In this document: positions 16,300-22,939 of the stretch, one piece after another | Layout of the letters: each line of letters starts with the position of its first letter | Numbering within the stretch: position 1 is the stretch's first letter | Assembly: GCA_014379665.1 (NCBI GenBank) | Contig: JACMLK010000156.1 | Coordinates: 1 to 22,939 of the forward strand | Direction: 5' to 3' | Length of the DNA: 22,939 bases | DNA from: Saprospiraceae bacterium | GTDB taxonomy: Bacteria > Bacteroidota > Bacteroidia > Chitinophagales > Saprospiraceae | The notes under the pieces: generated by a model | What the model was told of the DNA's origin: nothing | Databases searched by the model: none | Seen by the model: only the letters and a program-made list of their open reading frames with translations | Position numbers and translations under genes: made by a program

Positions 16300-17232
16300 A
16301 TGAATACATTTTCTATAGCCATCCATGGTGGTGCCGGTACCCTACTGAAAGGACAAATGTCAGATGAAAAAGAAATTGCTTACAAAAGCGCACTTAAATC
16401 TGCTTTGGACAAAGGTTATGAAATACTCCTGGGTCATGGTCATGCACTGGATGCTGTCGTGGAAGCTGTAAAAATACTGGAAGATTCGCCACTTTTCAAT
16501 GCAGGCAGAGGAAGCGTATTTACTGCCACCGGAAACCATGAGATGGACGCATCCATAATGGAAGGATTTGGTCTGGAAGCCGGAGCCGTTTCATTGATAT
16601 CGGGTATTAAAAATCCTATTAAATTAGCCAGAGACGTAATGGAAAAATCCGGTCATGTATTCCTTGCAGGTGAAGGTGCAAAACAGTTTGCCAAAAATCT
16701 TGGCTACCAAACAGAAGAAGATGCTTATTTTTATGACGCACTCAGACACAGTCAGTGGCAGGAAATAAAAGGTAGCCAACATTTTCAACTTGATCATCAG
16801 ACGCAAAAAGACTCTAAATATGGTACAGTTGGGGCAGTAGCATGCGATACATTTGGAAACCTGGCTGCTGGTACTTCAACTGGTGGAATGACTAATAAAA
16901 AATGGGGGCGGATTGGAGATAGTCCTATGATCGGCGCCGGAAATTATGCCAATAATGCAACTTGCGCGGTAAGTTGTACAGGCAATGGCGAGTTCTTTAT
17001 CAGAGGCGTGGTTGCCTATGACGTATCGTGTCTGATGGAATATAAAGGGATGACTCTCGCTGAAGCGACGTATGAAGTGATCCATCATCGGATTTTGAAA
17101 TTGGGTGGTGAAGGGGGACTGATTGCAGTGGATACAAATGGTAATATAGCCATGCCATTTAATACAGAAGGAATGTACCGGGGCTTTCAAAAAAGTAACG
17201 GGGATCAAATGATTGCTATCTACAAAGAATAA
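16300..17232 (+). CDS. iaaA: Isoaspartyl peptidase / type 2 L-asparaginase (Ntn hydrolase)
   Basis: This enzyme splits beta-aspartyl dipeptides, including the beta-Asp-Arg released from cyanophycin, and may also hydrolyse asparagine. The 310-aa precursor begins MNTFSIAIHGGAG and self-cleaves before the nucleophile Thr176 in SKYGTVGAVACD. The downstream substrate-binding segments AAGTSTGGMTNKKWGRIGDSP, here given in parts (TSTGGMTNK, GRIGDSPMIGAGNYANN, AVSCTGNGE), match E. coli IaaA well. The ATG at 16300 is chosen over a TTG at 16276 because the first beta-strand of the fold begins at this point. No signal peptide is seen, so it is cytoplasmic. It lies 67 bp after cphA on the same strand and is probably cotranscribed. 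Its last 13 bp overlap the end of the convergent cphB. Confidence 0.93.
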   Translation: MNTFSIAIHGGAGTLLKGQMSDEKEIAYKSALKSALDKGYEILLGHGHALDAVVEAVKILEDSPLFNAGRGSVFTATGNHEMDASIMEGFGLEAGAVSLISGIKNPIKLARDVMEKSGHVFLAGEGAKQFAKNLGYQTEEDAYFYDALRHSQWQEIKGSQHFQLDHQTQKDSKYGTVGAVACDTFGNLAAGTSTGGMTNKKWGRIGDSPMIGAGNYANNATCAVSCTGNGEFFIRGVVAYDVSCLMEYKGMTLAEATYEVIHHRILKLGGEGGLIAVDTNGNIAMPFNTEGMYRGFQKSNGDQMIAIYKE

Positions 17233-18092
17233 AGTTTTACAAAATCAGCTTCCATAGGTAATACTTTAACGGCTCTTTTTTCGATATTAAAACGATCACC
17301 ATTGGCAAGGACGTGCGTCGTCAGATTGGTGATGGTCATAGGTGTTCCATCCTCAAGAATCTCAATATTATTGTGCTGCAATTTATTAGGGTCAAATATG
17401 ATCACCATCCCCGAACCGATGACTTCAAAATCGTTACCATTTTTTATAACCAATCCCGTATCATCAGCCAGTCCAATGCCTATCAGGGTAGGATGTCTGG
17501 CTACTGCTTCTGCCAGCCTTCCAAATCTTCCGCGGGTAATGAAATGAGAATCTATAATAAGTTTATCAATAAAACACATTCCTTTTGCCATGCCTACAGC
17601 TCCTTTAAAAAAAGATTCAGAACTGTTTCCACCGGTGATCATTTCTCCGGACATACACATAGCTCCGGCACTGGTACCGGCAATGACGATTTTATCATTC
17701 TGAAATCGCTTTAAAAGTATTTTATGAATAGTACTCCCACCTATATTACCGGTAATTTTCGACTGGTCACCACCTGAAAACATAACGCAGTCCGCTTTTT
17801 TTATCATGTCAATATGTTCAGGGTCTTCAGACTGTTCCCTTAATCGAATATCCATGATATATACATCTGTACAACCAAGTTTTTGAAAGGCTTTAGTATA
17901 GTTGACTATCACTTCGTCGGGTATGCTGGAAGCTGTAGGTATAATAACAATACTTGCATGAATGCCACCACTTTCTTTTACCACCCGCGACAAAATGCCT
18001 GAATTGATGTATTCCAATGTGTATTTCTCACTCTTTACAATTCCTTTGTCTTCATTCCCACCGATTGGTATCAATATTCCTTTAACATTCAT
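17220..18092 (-). CDS. cphB: Cyanophycinase, intracellular type
   Basis: Cyanophycinase is a serine exopeptidase of the S51 family that degrades cyanophycin to beta-Asp-Arg dipeptides. In this 290-aa protein the nucleophile is Ser141 in the elbow AGTSAGAMCMSG. Other family hallmarks are FSGGDQSKI (105-113), and DSHFITRGRFGRL (181-193), which lies in the segment carrying the family's other active-site residues. There is no signal peptide, so it should act on internal granules rather than external polymer. The ATG at 18092 (MNVKGILIPIGGNEDKG) is the natural start. It is transcribed toward iaaA and overlaps that gene's 3' end by 13 bp, so synthesis and polymer breakdown are on opposite strands and can be controlled separately. 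Confidence 0.95.
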   Translation of the reverse strand: MNVKGILIPIGGNEDKGIVKSEKYTLEYINSGILSRVVKESGGIHASIVIIPTASSIPDEVIVNYTKAFQKLGCTDVYIMDIRLREQSEDPEHIDMIKKADCVMFSGGDQSKITGNIGGSTIHKILLKRFQNDKIVIAGTSAGAMCMSGEMITGGNSSESFFKGAVGMAKGMCFIDKLIIDSHFITRGRFGRLAEAVARHPTLIGIGLADDTGLVIKNGNDFEVIGSGMVIIFDPNKLQHNNIEILEDGTPMTITNLTTHVLANGDRFNIEKRAVKVLPMEADFVKLYSL

Positions 18093-18112
18093 GCATAATA
18101 AAATTTACAGTG

Positions 18113-18120
18113 CAAAATTA
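18113..18120 (-). promoter_or_regulatory. cphB: Bacteroidota-type -7 element upstream of cphB
   Basis: The minus strand reads TAATTTTG, an exact TAnnTTTG match, ending 20 bp before the cphB ATG. Transcription would start near 18106 with a leader of about 13 nt. The -33 region is weak (a TTT 15 nt upstream, TTCTG further). Position and orientation are right for a promoter giving cphB independent expression. Confidence 0.45.
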
Positions 18121-18277
18121 CAGCTATTCTTTCATAAACAGAAGTAAGCGAACTGAAAGTTAACCACTGACATGCAAGATTTATTTTTAATATGTCCTAT
18201 CATAGCGTTATGATTACTTTATGCAATCTTATTTCCGGTAGGTTACATCAATTTTGAACTTATAAATAACATTGCTG

Positions 18278-18306
18278 TTTGAATTCACAAAGAAACGATA
18301 CTTTTG
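18278..18306 (+). promoter_or_regulatory. Promoter of the fdx-iscX-kdsC-ubiA-maf operon
   Basis: TTTG at 18278-18281 and TACTTTTG at 18299-18306 are separated by 17 nt and match both the -33 (TTTG) and -7 (TAnnTTTG) elements of Bacteroidota primary promoters. This is the best promoter match in the window. The predicted start near 18313 gives a leader of about 34 nt to the ferredoxin ATG at 18347, which argues against an in-frame TTG start at 18272. Confidence 0.55.
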
Positions 18307-18346
18307 CGAAGATTTTGAAAAGTATACGTTTACTTTAAATGTTATA

Positions 18347-18688
18347 ATGGCAGTTATTAAATTCAGATTTGAAGACAAAACCAATCCTGAAATTTTGGTG
18401 GACAATGCAGAAGCCGGATATTCCATATTGGAAATAACTGAAGATCATCATATACATCTCAATCACAATTGCGGCGGTGTCTGTGCCTGTTCTACCTGTC
18501 ATATCTATATAATAAAGGGAGGACAAAGTCTGGAAGAAATATCAGACAAAGAAGAAGATTTTATTGATCGGGCCATCAATCCTAAAATCGAATCAAGACT
18601 TGCCTGTCAATGTATTATCCTCGATGATAATGCAGAAATCGAAGTGATCATACCGGATCAAAAAAATATCATAGGTCATGAACATTAG
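18347..18688 (+). CDS. fdx: [2Fe-2S] ferredoxin, adrenodoxin/ISC type
   Basis: The 113-aa protein carries one [2Fe-2S] cluster of the adrenodoxin class. The ligands are C42, C48, C51 and C87, in NCGGVCACSTC and RLACQ, giving the C-x5-C-x2-C-x35-C spacing of ISC ferredoxins; C46 and C89 are additional cysteines. Such ferredoxins deliver electrons during iron-sulfur cluster assembly. The ATG at 18347 (MAVIKFRFED) is chosen because it starts the first beta-strand and lies just downstream of a good promoter; an in-frame TTG upstream falls before that promoter. The next gene encodes IscX, which supports the iron-sulfur assembly role. No other isc genes are in the window. Confidence 0.9.
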   Translation: MAVIKFRFEDKTNPEILVDNAEAGYSILEITEDHHIHLNHNCGGVCACSTCHIYIIKGGQSLEEISDKEEDFIDRAINPKIESRLACQCIILDDNAEIEVIIPDQKNIIGHEH

Positions 18689-18776
18689 TTTGAATAAAAT
18701 AAACAATGCTGCAGACTTGATTTTGATGCCAGCTCGCATAACCAAATTTATATAGTTAATTAAACAGACAAATAAA

Positions 18777-19022
18777 ATGGCATTCGAAGATATTGATAAT
18801 TTACCAATCACATGGGCTGATCATGAGGATGTAGGTATGAGATTGTATGAAAAATTTGGCGATGAATTTAATGAAGGGAAAATTTACAGAACGAGATTTA
18901 CAGAATTGATAGAATGGGTCATTGAAATTCCTAATTTTATTGGAAAAAGAGAGGAATGCACTGAAGGCCACTTAGAACAGATACAAGCCAAATGGGTGTA
19001 CGAATGGAGAGATAATCAATAA
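18777..19022 (+). CDS. iscX: Iron-sulfur cluster assembly protein IscX
   Basis: The 81-aa acidic protein aligns by eye with E. coli IscX (YfhJ). Visible matches are ITWADHEDVGMRLYEKF (W-x-D-x-x-x-[IV]-G-x-x-L), RTRFTELIEWV (cf. RFTDLHxWV), IPNF, and the C-terminal LEQIQAKWVYEW (cf. LEAIQxxWxxE). IscX is known to bind iron and the cysteine desulfurase IscS and to tune cluster assembly. Here it follows the ferredoxin gene by 88 bp rather than ending an iscSUA-hscBA-fdx operon. It has a slightly longer loop between the WV and LE motifs than the E. coli protein. The downstream HAD phosphatase gene begins 3 bp after its stop, so it belongs to a longer operon. Confidence 0.88.
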   Translation: MAFEDIDNLPITWADHEDVGMRLYEKFGDEFNEGKIYRTRFTELIEWVIEIPNFIGKREECTEGHLEQIQAKWVYEWRDNQ

Positions 19023-19025
19023 CTC

Positions 19026-19523
19026 ATGAACTATTCATTATTCAAAAATATCACCACTTTTATATTTGATGTGGATGGAGTCTTCACCAATAGCGAGGTG
19101 ATTGTGATGGAGAATGGGGATCTACTGCGCACGATGAACACAAGAGATGGTCAGGCTGTAAAAATAGCATTGGATGCTGGATTCCACATAGCTATCATTA
19201 CCAAAGGTCTTTCAGAAGGGGTAAGAAAAAGATTTCAACTCCTTGGCATATCCCATATCTACGATAAACAAAAAGAAAAAGAAAGCGCTTTTGATGACAT
19301 TGTCACAAAATTAAATCTCAAAAGGGAAGAAATACTATTTATGGGTGATGATATACCTGATTTGGTTTTGTATGACAAAGTTGCAATTTCTGCCACTCCT
19401 TCAGATGGTGCGATGGAAAATCTACAGAGAGCAAAATTTATTGCTTCCAAAAAGGGAGGAGACGGATGTGTACGGGAAGTAATAGAAAAAGTGATGAGAT
19501 TGCAAGGCAAATGGATATTTTAA
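19026..19523 (+). CDS. kdsC: KdsC-like HAD phosphatase (KDO 8-phosphate phosphatase family)
   Basis: This 165-aa cap-less HAD-superfamily protein belongs to the KdsC/YrbI family, which removes phosphate from KDO 8-phosphate in lipopolysaccharide core synthesis. Motif I is FDVDGVFT with nucleophile D15 and acid/base D17; motif II is ITKG (T59); Lys for motif III lies around 81-85; motif IV is MGDDIPD (GDD 107-109). The C-terminal GGDGCVREVIE matches the family tail that completes the active site of the neighbouring subunit in the tetramer. E. coli KdsC is somewhat longer at its N-terminus. A related nonulosonate phosphatase activity cannot be excluded. It begins 3 bp after iscX and ends 3 bp before the UbiA-family gene. 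Confidence 0.85.
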   Translation: MNYSLFKNITTFIFDVDGVFTNSEVIVMENGDLLRTMNTRDGQAVKIALDAGFHIAIITKGLSEGVRKRFQLLGISHIYDKQKEKESAFDDIVTKLNLKREEILFMGDDIPDLVLYDKVAISATPSDGAMENLQRAKFIASKKGGDGCVREVIEKVMRLQGKWIF

Positions 19524-19526
19524 AAA

Positions 19527-20453
19527 ATGATGCTTGCTTATTTTAAAATATTACGGCCTAAAAACCTTTTAATTGTTGGGATTACCCAATGGATTTTGTA
19601 TCGTTTTATCATTTTACCTTTTGTAGGCACTCCTTCTCTGGACGTTTGCCTGTTTTTACTTTTGATAACTGATACCATACTGATAGCCGCCGGAGGTTAT
19701 ATCATTAATGATATTCATGATCACCGTGCTGATATGGTAAATAAACCTTCACTGACCTTTATTCCTTCTTTGATCAGTTTAAAGGCAGCAGGAATATATT
19801 ATAAATTCATTTTACTCACCGGACTAATCATTGCCTTATATATAGGTCAACGTATCCACCAAATGCATATGGTCCTAATTTATCCGGTTGGGAGTGCATT
19901 ACTTTACATGTACTCAGTAAAATATAAAAACACAGTCATTTGGGGAAATGTTATCGTAAGTGTTTTTGTAGCTTTTGTCTCTGGAATCGTACTCATAGCC
20001 GAAAGAGCGTCCATTGTGTCAATCGTTGATCCTAAAACCATGAATCTGGTAATTGAGCTGTTTGTTGTTTATATGATCTTTTCCTTTTTGGTCAATATGA
20101 TTCGTGAAATAGTCAAAGATCTGGAAGACGCTGAAGGTGATACATTATCAGGCGGAGTCACCTTTGGTATCAGATATGGAATGCAAAGTGCCGTAAAGCT
20201 AAGTGTAATCCTAGCTATTTTGACCATTCTGGCTATAATTGGTTGGTTGATGTGGACAAATGTCCCTTTTGAACTAAGATCTGCTGTCTTTTTATTACTG
20301 TTTGTAGCCGCTCCTTTAGTGAGCATAATTCAAATTCTAACTAAATCCAATCATAAAAGTGATTTCACAAAAATCAGCACGATTCTCAAATGGACTATGG
20401 TGGCCGGCCTCGGCAGTATTGTACTTATTTCATCAACACTAACATCTGAATGA
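19527..20453 (+). CDS. UbiA-family prenyltransferase, possibly geranylgeranylglycerol-phosphate geranylgeranyltransferase-like
   Basis: The 308-aa integral membrane protein has about eight or nine hydrophobic helices and the two aspartate-rich motifs that hold the Mg-prenyl-diphosphate: NDIHDHRAD (N61, D62, D65, D69) and KDLEDAEGD (D198, D201, D205). UbiA enzymes attach a prenyl chain to an aromatic ring or to a lipid acceptor. Bacteroidota homologues in this position are often annotated as digeranylgeranylglyceryl-phosphate synthase-like, but quinone or haem O pathway functions cannot be excluded from sequence alone. The usual basic residue and proline after the first motif (NKPxR) is replaced by NKPSLTFIP, which is unusual. 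Two ATGs lie side by side at 19527 and 19530; the first is used. The gene overlaps maf by 4 bp (ATGA). Confidence 0.8.
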   Translation: MMLAYFKILRPKNLLIVGITQWILYRFIILPFVGTPSLDVCLFLLLITDTILIAAGGYIINDIHDHRADMVNKPSLTFIPSLISLKAAGIYYKFILLTGLIIALYIGQRIHQMHMVLIYPVGSALLYMYSVKYKNTVIWGNVIVSVFVAFVSGIVLIAERASIVSIVDPKTMNLVIELFVVYMIFSFLVNMIREIVKDLEDAEGDTLSGGVTFGIRYGMQSAVKLSVILAILTILAIIGWLMWTNVPFELRSAVFLLLFVAAPLVSIIQILTKSNHKSDFTKISTILKWTMVAGLGSIVLISSTLTSE

Positions 20454-21025
20454 ATATTCTGAAAAACAAAAAACTTATTCTGGGGTCAAAATCTCCCAGA
20501 CGACGTCAATTGCTCACGGATGCAGGATTTGTATTTGAAATGCGGATGCAGGACACAAATGAAGATTTCGATTTATCTTTACCGGTACTTGAAGTGGCTG
20601 AAACTCTTGCCATACGCAAAGCGGAAGCATTGATTAACTCCCTTACAAAAGATGAAATTCTGATCACAGCAGATAGTGTAGTCATTCTTAATAATACCAT
20701 TTATAACAAACCAACAACCTATGATGAAGGTGTCAGGATGCTTAAAACACTGGCCGGACAAACCCATACAGTAGCTACAGGGGTGTGCCTTTTATCCATT
20801 TCTAAAACTGTTTCTTTTACTTCTTTAACTTATGTCACCTTTGATCAAATGACAGGAGAAGAGATTGATTATTATCTGGTTAATCATCAGCCATATGACA
20901 AAGCAGGTGGATATGGCATTCAGGATTGGATCGGCCTCTGCAAGGTCAAATCCATTGAGGGAAGTTACAGTAATGTTATGGGGCTGCCTGTCCGGGATGT
21001 ATATGATGCTTTAAAAAGGTTTTAA
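20450..21025 (+). CDS. maf: Maf-family nucleoside triphosphate pyrophosphatase
   Basis: Maf proteins hydrolyse dTTP, UTP and modified pyrimidine or 7-methyl-guanosine triphosphates to monophosphates and are linked to septum arrest. The 191-aa protein has the phosphate-binding start LILGSKSPRRRQLL (9-22), the catalytic aspartate D75 in ITADSVVIL, K88 in NKPTTYDEGVRML, and the signatures DKAGGYGIQ (150-158) and GSYSNVMGLP (171-180). The DKAGGYGIQ and SxSN pattern points to the dTTP/UTP-specific YhdE subfamily. Translation is likely coupled to the preceding gene by a 4-bp ATGA overlap. It is the last gene of the operon; the next gene is convergent. Confidence 0.92.
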   Translation: MNILKNKKLILGSKSPRRRQLLTDAGFVFEMRMQDTNEDFDLSLPVLEVAETLAIRKAEALINSLTKDEILITADSVVILNNTIYNKPTTYDEGVRMLKTLAGQTHTVATGVCLLSISKTVSFTSLTYVTFDQMTGEEIDYYLVNHQPYDKAGGYGIQDWIGLCKVKSIEGSYSNVMGLPVRDVYDALKRF

Positions 21026-21040
21026 AGCAATGCTTTTAAA
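21021..21040. terminator. Weak possible bidirectional terminator between maf and the convergent secreted-protein gene
   Basis: TTTAAAGC, a 3-nt loop and GCTTTTAAA form a short AT-rich hairpin with one bulge, overlapping the maf stop codon. The convergent gene ends at 21109, so a shared terminator would be expected here. The stem is short and no strong T-run follows, so the call is tentative. Confidence 0.25.
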
Positions 21041-21108
21041 AAGTAATAGAACTTACATTTTTAAACAAGTTAAGCTAACACTTTTCCCAATAAATGCCTC
21101 TGTGCCGC

Positions 21109-22939
21109 TTACCTGACTACAGTGATATCTCCATAATATTTATCTGGTACCACTTTACCTTCAATCTGAATTTCAATATAAAAAACATAGACCCCCGGTT
21201 GAACCTCAACTCCATCTTTATCTCCCTTCCAGCCTTCACCCGGAACGCCTGCAGGCCTGTCAGTATTATTGAATAACAGATTTCCCCATCTGTCATAAAT
21301 TTGCATGATCTTTACCAAACCGTTTACACCCTCAGGCATATGTACATAAAATTCATCATTGGTATTGTCACCATTAGGACTGAAAATATTTGGAATAACT
21401 ACTTCAGTATTGAACCGTTCAACAGTGATCTGAAGACTATCCGGGCAGTTATTGCCATACAAATAATCCAATGTGTAAGTAGTTGTTTCGGTTGGATTGG
21501 CCGTTGGATTAAAACAATCCGGACAACTTAATGAAGCAGAAGGTGTCCATTTTAAATCATACACGGTATTTATAGGTGCTATGACATTAAGCTGTACGCT
21601 CCCATCTGTCAGCAGTGTTTGAATTATATCTACTATGGGAGCGATGCTTTCTGTTACATTAATGGTGAGGGTATCTCTGCATCCATCTGTCGTTTCAAGT
21701 GATATAAAGTGATTGCCAGGGACAAACTCGGTATTAAACGGCAACCCAAGAGTGCTTGAAATTATCACATTGTCAATACTTAAGGTGTAAGGACCGGACT
21801 GAGATGCCTGATTAATTACAAGTTCGGCATTTTCATCATCACAATTGTATGTCAGGGTATGTCCAAAATTAAAATCCCGGAAACTCAATTCAACATTGAT
21901 CACACTGTCACAACCATTAGTAGCCGCACCTGACAATACAAAACTACCCGAAGGATTTGACTTGTCAAAAACTATGTTGTTTCCTGTATAGGTAAAATTG
22001 TCATTGCAGGTAGTTATTTTAATATCGCCTGTCGCCATTTGCAAAAAAGTAAGTGTAACATTGATTATGCTGTCACATCCATTCTCTGCTTGTCCAGATA
22101 AAGTAACAGTTCCTGTTTGATTGGATTTATCAAATGTTGTATTACCGATAGTGAAAGTAAAATTCTGATTACAAGACTGAGATTTGAAATTAGATACCGA
22201 AGGTAATAAGAACTCCAGATTCACCTGCACCACACTATCACAACCCGAAGCACTGGCACCGGTTAAAGTTACAGATCCGGTTGGATTGTTTTTATCAAAT
22301 AAAACCCCGCCTACATTATAAAAATAGGTCTGATCGCACGATGAAAAATTAAACTGACCTGATGAAAAAGTACTGAAGGTTATATTTACCATTACCAGAC
22401 TATCGCATCCATTGAAGTTTTTTAATAAAACCTGACCTGAAGGATTTGAAGCATTAAAAACACTTGAGCCAACTGTCAGTGAAAAATTCATATCACAGGT
22501 TGTCCTGTTCACTGCTGTTACCGGTGAAGGGTTTTTAAATGTCAGGTTTACATTGATCAGACTATCACATAAAGCGACATTGCCGGAAGGAATTACGGTT
22601 GTACCTGTGGGTTTAATTTCCGAGTAAACATCTGTTCCGATAGTCAGCGTCTCTCCTTTACAAAGTGATCTTATTATATTTTTTTGTGGCAAACTACTGG
22701 AATTGAAGGAATCGGTCACCAGATAGGTGAAGTTACAACTACTTCCGGCTACATGAATACTATCCACACTAAGGGTAAAGGTAGCATTCAATGGCAGTGT
22801 ATTAAAGTCAAAGGGGCCTGATTTTTTTACACAGACAGGAATAACCAGTGGTTGGGAATTGATAGTGGAAATAGCAGCATTGAAATTTTGTCCTGTGAGT
22901 GGAGTCAATGTTAAGAATACTGTTGAACCGGGAATGGAA
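21109..22939 (-). CDS. Secreted repeat protein with T9SS type B sorting domain, N-terminal part outside the window
   Basis: The minus-strand frame is open to the last base of the window, so the start lies beyond 22939; a TTG at 22908 is only an internal codon. The visible 609 codons contain five tandem ~55-aa modules of the form C-D-x-x-F...F-D-K-x-N-P-x-G...N-G-C-D-S-x-x-x-V-N-L-x-F (21850-22677 approximately). These are followed by a SprB-like segment (YNCDDENAELVI to GCRDTLTINV), a PKD-like domain and the gliding-motility-associated C-terminal domain (IPNIFSPNGDNTNDEF, MQIYDRWGNLLF, GVYVFYIEI). This domain is known to direct type B export through the type IX system. A surface adhesin or matrix role is inferred. 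It is the second such gene in the window but its repeats are a different family from the 1802-aa protein. Confidence 0.88.
   Translation of the reverse strand, partial: SIPGSTVFLTLTPLTGQNFNAAISTINSQPLVIPVCVKKSGPFDFNTLPLNATFTLSVDSIHVAGSSCNFTYLVTDSFNSSSLPQKNIIRSLCKGETLTIGTDVYSEIKPTGTTVIPSGNVALCDSLINVNLTFKNPSPVTAVNRTTCDMNFSLTVGSSVFNASNPSGQVLLKNFNGCDSLVMVNITFSTFSSGQFNFSSCDQTYFYNVGGVLFDKNNPTGSVTLTGASASGCDSVVQVNLEFLLPSVSNFKSQSCNQNFTFTIGNTTFDKSNQTGTVTLSGQAENGCDSIINVTLTFLQMATGDIKITTCNDNFTYTGNNIVFDKSNPSGSFVLSGAATNGCDSVINVELSFRDFNFGHTLTYNCDDENAELVINQASQSGPYTLSIDNVIISSTLGLPFNTEFVPGNHFISLETTDGCRDTLTINVTESIAPIVDIIQTLLTDGSVQLNVIAPINTVYDLKWTPSASLSCPDCFNPTANPTETTTYTLDYLYGNNCPDSLQITVERFNTEVVIPNIFSPNGDNTNDEFYVHMPEGVNGLVKIMQIYDRWGNLLFNNTDRPAGVPGEGWKGDKDGVEVQPGVYVFYIEIQIEGKVVPDKYYGDITVVR
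21850..22677 (-). repeat. Coding array of five ~55-aa CDS-type repeats
   Basis: Five modules in the partial secreted protein share a first cysteine (CKGETL, TCDMNF, SCDQTY, SCNQNF, TCNDNF), a central F-[ND]-x-[SN]-N-x-[TS]-G turn and a second cysteine in [NSL]-[GAL]-C-D-S. The three central ones are most alike, with F-D-K-[SN]-N. Each keeps two cysteines. The first module is the most diverged. Boundaries are approximate and more copies may exist outside the window. Confidence 0.75.

Noticed and set aside
18272..18346. N-terminal extension of the ferredoxin from a TTG at 18272
   Set aside because: The extension covers the best promoter in the window and shows no similarity to ferredoxins; the ATG at 18347 starts the first conserved strand.

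Overview
The window looks like the chromosome of a Bacteroidota bacterium, most likely from the Saprospiria. The evidence is: two very large secreted proteins ending in the gliding-motility/CHU_C type (type B) sorting domain of the type IX secretion system; a HU-CCDC81-like plus SPOR protein of a kind typical of this phylum; AT-rich intergenic DNA; and exact matches to the Bacteroidota promoter -7 element TAnnTTTG just upstream of several genes. The taxon is an inference from gene content. No rRNA, tRNA, CRISPR array, transposase or prophage gene was seen.

Layout: (1) 1-711, the 3' part of a glycosyltransferase, overlapping by 9 bp the end of a convergent 1802-aa surface protein (703-6111, minus) with a P-domain-like N-terminus, fifteen cysteine-paired Ig-like repeats, a SprB-like repeat and a type B sorting domain. 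(2) 6112-6456, a divergent intergenic region with a perfect 9-bp inverted repeat, then a biotin carboxylase (accC-like). (3) 7922-10603, minus: a HU/SPOR membrane protein, an enoyl-CoA hydratase with its own promoter, and an abutting methyltransferase. (4) 10852-12057, a five-haem c-type cytochrome. (5) 12246-13386, a small RRM RNA-binding protein and a YafV-type omega-amidase. (6) 13596-18092, a cyanophycin locus. (7) 18347-21025, an operon of [2Fe-2S] ferredoxin, IscX, KdsC-like HAD phosphatase, UbiA-family prenyltransferase and Maf. (8) 21109 to the window end, minus: the C-terminal part of a second type B secreted repeat protein.

The most coherent system is the cyanophycin locus. CphA makes the Asp-Arg storage polymer, CphB cleaves it to beta-Asp-Arg dipeptides, and the Ntn-hydrolase IaaA splits those to aspartate and arginine. 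All three lack obvious signal peptides, so this looks like intracellular nitrogen and carbon storage and recycling. The synthetic gene and the dipeptidase run one way; the polymer-degrading enzyme is convergent, overlaps the dipeptidase by 13 bp and has its own candidate promoter. CphA also carries an HxxEH motif in its N-terminal domain, which may mark a primer-making peptidase site.

The second functional unit is the fdx-iscX pair, an iron-sulfur assembly module found here without other isc genes, at the head of a cell-envelope/housekeeping operon. I did not find a clearly unprecedented system. The points most worth following are the organisation of the cyanophycin locus, the stand-alone fdx-iscX pair, the altered UbiA motif and the repeat architecture of the two surface proteins.
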